From Rhodocollybia butyracea (Eukaryota; Basidiomycota; Agaricomycetes; Agaricales; Omphalotaceae), in contig JADNRY010000173.1 in assembly GCA_015501585.1 (NCBI GenBank), forward strand, positions 1 through 64,000: DNA of 64,000 nt. Direction: 5' to 3'. Below are positions 58,202-64,000 of this stretch, one piece after another. Each line of letters begins with the position of its first letter. Position 1 is the stretch's first letter. The position numbers were made by a program, and so were the translations under genes. A model generated the notes under the pieces. That model worked only from the letters and a program-made list of their open reading frames with translations. It ran no database searches and had not been told where the DNA came from.

Positions 58202-59272
58202 AGGTATACTATCCCCAGGTGGTTGGGATGACCGCATAGTGACGAAGAGTGCAACATGCTCAAGCTTTGCAAGTTGCAAAAGGATCTCCAGTACCTCTGC
58301 CTGGCCATGGACATTCCAAGGAGTTTCAAAGTTGTCAAGCAAGAGAATAATGGGAGATGTTGAAGACTGTAGATCATATAGGATATCACAAAATGGGTCC
58401 CCTGTCTTGAGAGACACTCCAAGAGAATCATAGAGAGTATCCTTGAGCAAGGATACAGAAGTGGCCTTTACGCAAGGTACCCAGACACGGTTCTCCTCAC
58501 CAAAGTGTTCTATAACAGAGGGATGGTTAAGAACGGCGCGGGCTATAGATGTCTTTCCCATGCCTCCAGGTCCTAGGAGGCAGATCCGGGCTATACTGGT
58601 CTTCTGAGAGACCACTGTATGCACAAAGTCATTTACAATGGTGGCACGCCCAAAGAAGATGTCTGGAGCCAGTGGGATAACACCTCGTCTAGGTCTAAAA
58701 CCATTTAAATCATCACCTTGATTCCTCTTGTCGAGGATAGCTCGGACATCTGTAATGCCTTGCTCAATCCTTTTGGCACTCTCTTGAAGTTCATGCACAG
58801 CCTGCGCCTGCTCTCTAAAAAAGGTATTGATCTGCTGTGTAAGATGCTCAAGAGCATCAGCATCTGCAATCTGGCGTGATAACTGTGGAACCCAATCAGA
58901 TTATAAGAACCTGAACAGCCATTTCAAAGAATATACTCACATGGAAGCTCTCCAATGCATTTTCTAGACGTCCCACACATTCTTGTACTTTATTCTCGTT
59001 CAACCCTCGAAATAGTATCACAAGAATTGCATTCTGCTTTCCAATCTCATTTAGTTTAGACTGAATAAACTTAAGATCCCTAGCAAAACATGTTCAGCTT
59101 GCTTAGTATGAATTTGGAGAAACACCTACTGCTCTAGCAGTTTAATATCGTTCCGCAATCTCTCTTCAATGTCTTCAACTTTCTTTCCCTTGAGCTTGTC
59201 AACAAGAACAAGTGTCAGGTACTTGATACGGTTCTTGAGGTCATTTGCATTTTTTAATGTAGCATAGCTATC

Positions 59273-59327
59273 CTAGAGATAGTTATCAGTAGGTGGTCAA
59301 CTCAAAATTGTAAATAGTCAGACTTGC
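59273..59327 (-). other. GC-AG intron 2 of NLR copy 3
   Basis: The 55-bp intron starts GCAAGT and ends CTCTAG. The alternative GT donor would introduce a TAG at the junction. Confidence 0.75.
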
Positions 59328-59839
59328 CTCGCACATCCGAATGAGACTTTTCACGACTTCAATAATGGTGTCCACTCCCGGTACAGGTATCTGCTTAGCC
59401 GCTATGTCCAGAACTTCAAGAAACTTCTTCCCTGTCTCGCGTGCATATTCACCCTTGCTGGGTGGACCAAGATCCTCACTGTCATGTTGTACTTTTTCCT
59501 TTTGCCGTTTGGTCACCTAAAAGGTATGTCAGCTCATAGAATATAATGTTCAGGACAGGATTACATTGCCCGGAATAAGTTCATTGTCTGTTGTGGAAGC
59601 ACTGTTAGGCCAGCAAGGAAAGCAGGTCATCGTCGAACACATCGTTGCTGAGTTACACATGTGAATCTTGTAACTTTGATAAGAGATCATTTGATGTGAC
59701 ATTGAGGCAAAATGGTAGGCTTGTTCCCACCCGCTTCCAGATGTTGATCCGCAGATTGTCTGGAGAGCTAGGACCCAAGTCCCTCAACTGAATCCGTGCA
59801 TCGGTTCTAAGAGAGAACAAATTTTGTGTAGATCACTGG

Positions 59840-62800
59840 CAGTGTTGTGGTTAAGGGCTTAATTAACACCTCTCATCGAAGCTAAGTCTTAATAGGTTAA
59901 TTTGAAGTCTTAATTAAGGGATATTTAAGTGCAAATTAAGGCTTAAGAATAATCAAACTAATTTCCGTTGTATTCGTCGCCAGAGCCCTCCAATTCACAA
60001 TCATCTGGGATAGGTTCACCCTCCTTTTCTTGTGCTAGCAACTCCATAAGTAGCTGTTCTTCACTGAACACAGTACGGCGTGCCCGTCGAGGTCGAGTTC
60101 CACCAGTTCCCCCACTTCCTGAGTCAGCATCCAAAATTGGTCAACCAAAAAGAAGGTTTAATGATTGTGGAAGCCACGCCCGTGTTCTCTGAACCTCAGG
60201 AAGTGGAGGTGGCCCCACACATCTGGGTCGCCGTTGTCATGTGTCTCAGTGTCTCGTTTCCACTGATTAAGCTCTGCACGCCAGTGCCTCCGGGTAGTAA
60301 CCAAGGCAGAACGATCACTGGTATCACTTCCATCAACTAATTCTCCATAACGTGGCACCTGTAAGAGCTTGCTGACACGGTCTTCAGAGTGATTTTGACG
60401 GGGCTTGCGAACATCCCTCAAGCCATCAGTATAGTGATGTGCACGCAAATTTTCACCAATCTAGAACAAGCAATAAGTGAACAAGCATTGATCAGTAATT
60501 GGAAGCTTACCTTGAGTGAGCTCTCAAGTTTTTCTAATAATAACCTATTACGAAGCCGATCCTTCTTGATTTTAACATGCGAGAACTGTCTGTCATTTCC
60601 CGCAGTGTTCATAACGATATAGAGGATCAAAAGTGAAAAGTCCGCAAGCTCCAAAACCTTCACATCTGATTTCATACTTTCCCAAAATATAATGGGGTCA
60701 TCTCCCTATCGCATAGATGATAATAAATAAAAGACTCAATGAAAATCACTAGTTGACGTACATGAATTTCTTGGAAGTTTGCTTTAAGGTCCTTCCAGTT
60801 CTTGAAGGGTCCTGTGTACGAGTAGTATTGAAGAAATGCCGCAGAAAATTCACGAGACCGTTGGAGTTGATGAGACTCAAAGGCATCTCGTTCATATGGA
60901 TCCAGCTCGCCGGAAGGAGGCCGGCTTGTAACTTCGGTATAAAGCTAGGTATTGAAAGCCTAAAATCAATATGATTTTAACTTAGGAGAGTGAAGACAAT
61001 CGTACCTCCACTACCATTGCATTGACATTGATTATATTTGCACCTGCATCTGGTCCGAATCGATCTAGATGCTCGTATGGATTCAGTATAAGTGCAGTAA
61101 TCATGAGAGATTGATCAAATCCTGTCCAACGACGTTCAAGACGCTTCAGCATTCCCTTGGTAATGTGGGAACGTGAAGAAGGAAGATCTTCAAAATACAA
61201 AAACAATCCAACAAAAGCAAGGAGAACACAATCCCGACGAGCCTTATCACTTTGACAAATATTTGTTGCATATGCAAGTGGTTCTAGGTCTTCAATTACT
61301 GTTGTAAGCTGCCGCCAGAAGTCGTAATCTTCAATGAGATCAAGCTGTTCCTCTGCAGAGGCTGTAAGAGCAGCAGCATCCTTGTGATTTTTTTTGGCAC
61401 CAACTTGAGCAGCAATGATATCATTTCGACGTGTGATGGCCGCAGTACAAAGTGGTTGTTTGAGAGCCTCCAAACGGAGAAAGGCAACAAGGTGGGTAGT
61501 CCACCGTGTTGCGTTGGCCACAAGGTATGTATTTACCTCTTTCGTTTGCTCTTTCTGAACAGTGTCAAAAATGGAACGGACCCGGCCATGATTATTGAGC
61601 CATCCAATGAATGCCGTGGCTTGTTCCGATGTTTCTCCAGCATCTGGATTCTCCTTGAAGTAGTCAGCAACACAGAGATGTCCCTAGTTCATATATTTGA
61701 TAACAGTCCGAAACTTAGGAATTCAGACACTCACCTGATGAGCACCACATGGAAATGTTAATAACCAAGGGCGACGTTGTACTACTTTTACGCGTCCTGA
61801 TCTCGTACCTCCATCATTGTCTGTGCCTAAGCCAACTACAGTGCACTTGTACCGCTTTTCTGTTTTCTCTATCATCTTGTCTAGTGCTTCCTCCATTGAG
61901 TCTCCATCCTTCTTATCTGCGGTCGCATTATACAGATGAACAAGGTATGGCTGTCCAATTCTGAACATTACCATACACAGAAGAAGACAAATGACTTACT
62001 TTAAATTCCGATGAGACGTTGACACCCATGAGCGAGTTTTTGAAATATCCTTCACGCCATCACATCTGTTTATGACAGTGAGTACGTTTTCATGTAAATA
62101 GGAATACAACTCACGTTAATGTGACATTTTTGCCTTTCAACTTCGACTTCAGCTCCTCCTCAACACGAGCATGCTCTTCCTTCAATAGTCTCCCTGCAAG
62201 CACTTCGCGCGACGGTATGACATCCCCAGCACACGAGCGGAACATCAAAAACAATTTGATAACCTCTGGGTCTGAGACCCAACTATAAGAGAGATTTGCT
62301 GACACTGTAGCACGCAGGAATTGTGCATGAACCTCTTTCTCCTGTTCATCGGTGAAAGGAATGCTTATTCCCTTGAATACTCTGAGTTTGGCTTGTTGTT
62401 TTAAAACTCTGTCGACAGCTTTGTGTTTTTTCAAGGGAGCCAGTCCGGAATCATTGGTACTCTCAGTATCTTCTTCAACTCCATCTGAATTCCTCACCCT
62501 TTTACCCTTCTGCTCCTTTTTTTCCAGCTCCTTTGCCTTGTAAATAGCCGTCAAAGATGCATACCGGCAGCTATGGTCCCCACCTAAGATATGTGCAATC
62601 ATGGCTCTCTTTTCACCGAGTACTGACCCGACTACAGTGCAAGCTAGTATTTTCAGCTAAGTGAAGCTCTACATTAATTTGGACTATAACGTACCATTTT
62701 TAAAGGCTGTATCATCTGAAAGTTCACGTGTACTCTCATCATCAACATCAGCAAAACGTGTTTGCACGAAAAGCCGCTTTCCGGCACTGGGGCCGCTGGA

Positions 62801-63153
62801 AGCCGCTGGAAACGGCTGTGTGGTGCCTGACAACGGCTCCAGCTCACCCACGGTTTGCTGATGAAGCTGAGCACGGCCTAGCTGATTGCGTATACATCCG
62901 AGACAGAAAGCTCGATGGTGAGTAGAATTTTCCTTTGCCCCTGCCAGAAAAACTGCCACATTTCTCCCTTTTGACGAGCCATTGCTGAAGTCGAGACTGC
63001 AAACTCGCAATACGGCGCCTGAACCGAATTGTGTTCACGTGCACATTAAGACTTAATTAACCCTTAAGAAAATTCTGGCCGAACTTAAGTCTTAATTAAG
63101 AAAGAAATTAAGGCCTTAATCTTAATTAAGTCTTAAGTCTTAACCACAACACT
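59840..63153 (-). mobile_element. hAT transposon, 3.3 kb, autonomous type
   Basis: The terminal inverted repeats CAGTGTTGTGGTTAAG and CTTAACCACAACACTG match perfectly over 16 bp, and both ends are rich in ttaattaag/cttaag motifs. The 8-bp direct repeat GTGTAGAT occurs at 59826-59833 and 63154-63161. On the left, six bases (CACTGG) separate it from the CAGTG terminus. Sequence on both sides aligns with the flank of NLR copy 2 (29.3-29.6 kb), which confirms an insertion. One transposase gene fills it. Confidence 0.8.
59958..62982 (-). CDS. hAT-family transposase (probable 1-bp frameshift in N-terminal finger)
   Basis: The start is ATG at 62982 (MARQKGEMWQFFWQG). A BED-type finger follows, with HHRAFCLGC in a frame shifted by one base near a G4/A4 stretch. 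Later exons carry FTDEQEKEVHAQFLRATVSA (before the catalytic domain), the RNase-H-like core segment TDNDGGTRSGR then PCGAHQ (61974-61723), and ATRWTTHLVAFLRLEALKQ (61521 on). Near 60660-60490 lies a dimerisation-type segment (MNTAGNDRQFSHVKIKKDRL). The acidic C-terminus ends at 59958. These features, the terminal repeats and the 8-bp duplication together support hAT. Intron edges were not all worked out. With a corrected finger it could encode an active enzyme. Confidence 0.75.
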
Positions 63154-63154
63154 G

Positions 63155-63450
63155 TGTAGATGATATATCGGACGTCTATCCTACTGCAACATTGGAGTAC
63201 ACAGCTTTTGTCGCCTGAAAAAAAGACTAGGGTCTAGTGCTTTCAAAATATTTGAATACTTGAATGTTGACTAGGACAAGTACTTTGAAGCATTCCAGCT
63301 CTTTAGAGCTTTAGTATTGAATTGATATCAGATAGATTAAAGACGTACTGGTAAAGAGTATCATTATTTAATAGGCTGAAAGAAAATGCATCCTCGAAAG
63401 CAACTTGAAAGCAACTCGCCAATGTGCCAATAGCGCTTGAGCTTCCGGGC
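63155..63450. repeat. continuation of the NLR unit flank beyond the hAT element
   Basis: gacgtctatcctactgcaac, ccagctctttag and attgatatcaga correspond to 29383, 29515 and 29540 in unit B. No gene. Confidence 0.6.
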
Positions 63451-63477
63451 CTACCACTACGCCAGCGCCAAATGATA

Positions 63478-64000
63478 ACAGGCGAAAAAGTTACCGAAAT
63501 TGTATTTGTAATTAGTTGTCTTTTTCAATGCAAATTACTTAGGAAAAAGACTATCTTTTTCCTGCGAAAATTTAATTGAGAAAGAGTCTGAATTTCGCCG
63601 GTAATCTATATTCTTTCCCGGCTGAAAAAGATAAGGAAATCGCTTATCTTTATCGCTCGACATTCATTAAAAATTTCATGGGCAGAAACTGGGCGGGAAC
63701 TGGGCAGCTCGCTCATGTGACCCTGATATGCCTTTTTTTGCTAATCGGGCCGAAATTTGCTCTAAAAAAGGCATATCAAGGTCACATGAGGGAGCTGCCC
63801 ATTCCCGCCCGGTTCCTGCCCAGTTTCTGCCCATTAAGTTTCTGCCCGCGAAATTTTTAATGAATGTCGAGCAATAAAGATAAGCAATTTCCTTATCTTT
63901 TTCTGCCGGGAAAGAATTTAGATTACCGCCGAAATTCGGACTCTTTCTCAATTAAATTTTCGCAGGAAAAAGGTAGTCATTTTCCTAAGTAATTTGCATT
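63478..64000. mobile_element. foldback element, runs out of window
   Basis: A large inverted repeat: the left arm from about 63478-63740 pairs with the right arm from about 63765 to the window end (for example attcattaaaaatttc / gaaatttttaatgaat, gataaggaaatcgcttatct / agataagcaatttccttatc). A short centre lies near 63745-63760. The right terminus is outside the window, so length, ends and target duplication are unknown. Reading frames across the arms are mirror images and not genes. Confidence 0.65.

Larger units (their letters stand above)
56340..59630 (-). pseudogene. NLR copy 3: helical-bundle / NB-ARC / TPR protein, split by solo LTR
   Basis: Exons (minus): 59630-59565, 59516-59328, 59272-59130, 59079-58941, then from 58882, matching copies 1 and 2 join by join, again with a GC-AG intron 2. 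The N-terminus is MTCFPCWPNS. The helical region has IPVPGVDTIIEVVKSL, nearly identical to copy 1. Walker A is GPGGMGKTS and Walker B IILLLDN. After MRSSQPPGDSIP the frame enters a 228-bp LTR and stops. It resumes at WESVHLEAVDKEASI and then runs open through GHMPLAI and the TPR helices to 56340 (KGDWETAGIAN). Without the LTR it would be about 950 aa. On the minus strand no acceptor AG sits at the right place to splice the LTR out. Apart from the insertion I see no stop or frameshift. Confidence 0.85.

Noticed and set aside
63576..63860. Two overlapping ORFs sharing the start MRKS-NF-GNL
   Set aside because: They are the two arms of one inverted repeat read outward on opposite strands, so they are not genes.

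Overview
The window looks like a transposon-saturated accessory region from a mushroom-forming basidiomycete (Agaricomycetes). This is inferred from the 50-70 bp introns, three NACHT/NB-ARC-type NLR genes with C-terminal TPR repeats, a Plavaka-type (KDZ-related) DNA transposon, a DUF6532-like gene and an alpha-kinase-like pseudogene. I see no housekeeping gene, rRNA, tRNA or CRISPR array.

Layout. 0.5-4.6 kb: a decayed Ty1/copia element (minus). 5.7-8.7 kb: NLR copy 1 (minus). 9.9-18.3 kb: a three-gene Plavaka-type element with inverted termini, holding a coiled-coil gene, the transposase, and a divergently transcribed, fully open DUF6532-like gene whose long intron carries a second transposon. 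18.5-22.0 kb: degenerate duplicated sequence. 22.2-22.9 kb: an unrecognised 253-aa ORF. 23.2-23.75 kb: a hAT-type MITE. 25.1-28.35 kb: NLR copy 2 (minus). 28.4-33.2 kb: the second copy of the duplicated sequence. 33.2-35.5 kb: two elements with CACCGG termini. 35.8-44.1 kb: a MULE-like transposase gene, split by a 4.1-kb gag-only LTR element (itself carrying a large foldback element) and by a Tourist-like MITE with a 436-bp tandem duplication. 44.1-55.1 kb: a second LTR element of the same family, carrying about 9 kb of foreign DNA that includes a truncated alpha-kinase gene. 56.3-59.6 kb: NLR copy 3 (minus), split by a solo LTR. 59.8-63.15 kb: a hAT transposon. 63.5 kb to the end: a second foldback element that runs out of the window.

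How the parts relate. The three NLRs share the same exon structure, including a GC-AG intron at the same position, and share flanking DNA on both sides, so they are segmental duplicates. Later insertions separate them: Plavaka in unit A, hAT in unit C. Each copy has a different lesion: a 1-bp frameshift near the C-terminus (copy 1), a 1-bp frameshift in the linker before the NB domain (copy 2), and an LTR in the NB domain (copy 3). Many of the single-base lesions lie in or next to homopolymers, so some could be assembly errors.

The most interesting unit is the Plavaka-type element with its intact DUF6532-like partner gene. Next come the nested insertions at 35.8-55.1 kb, whose order can be read from target-site duplications.
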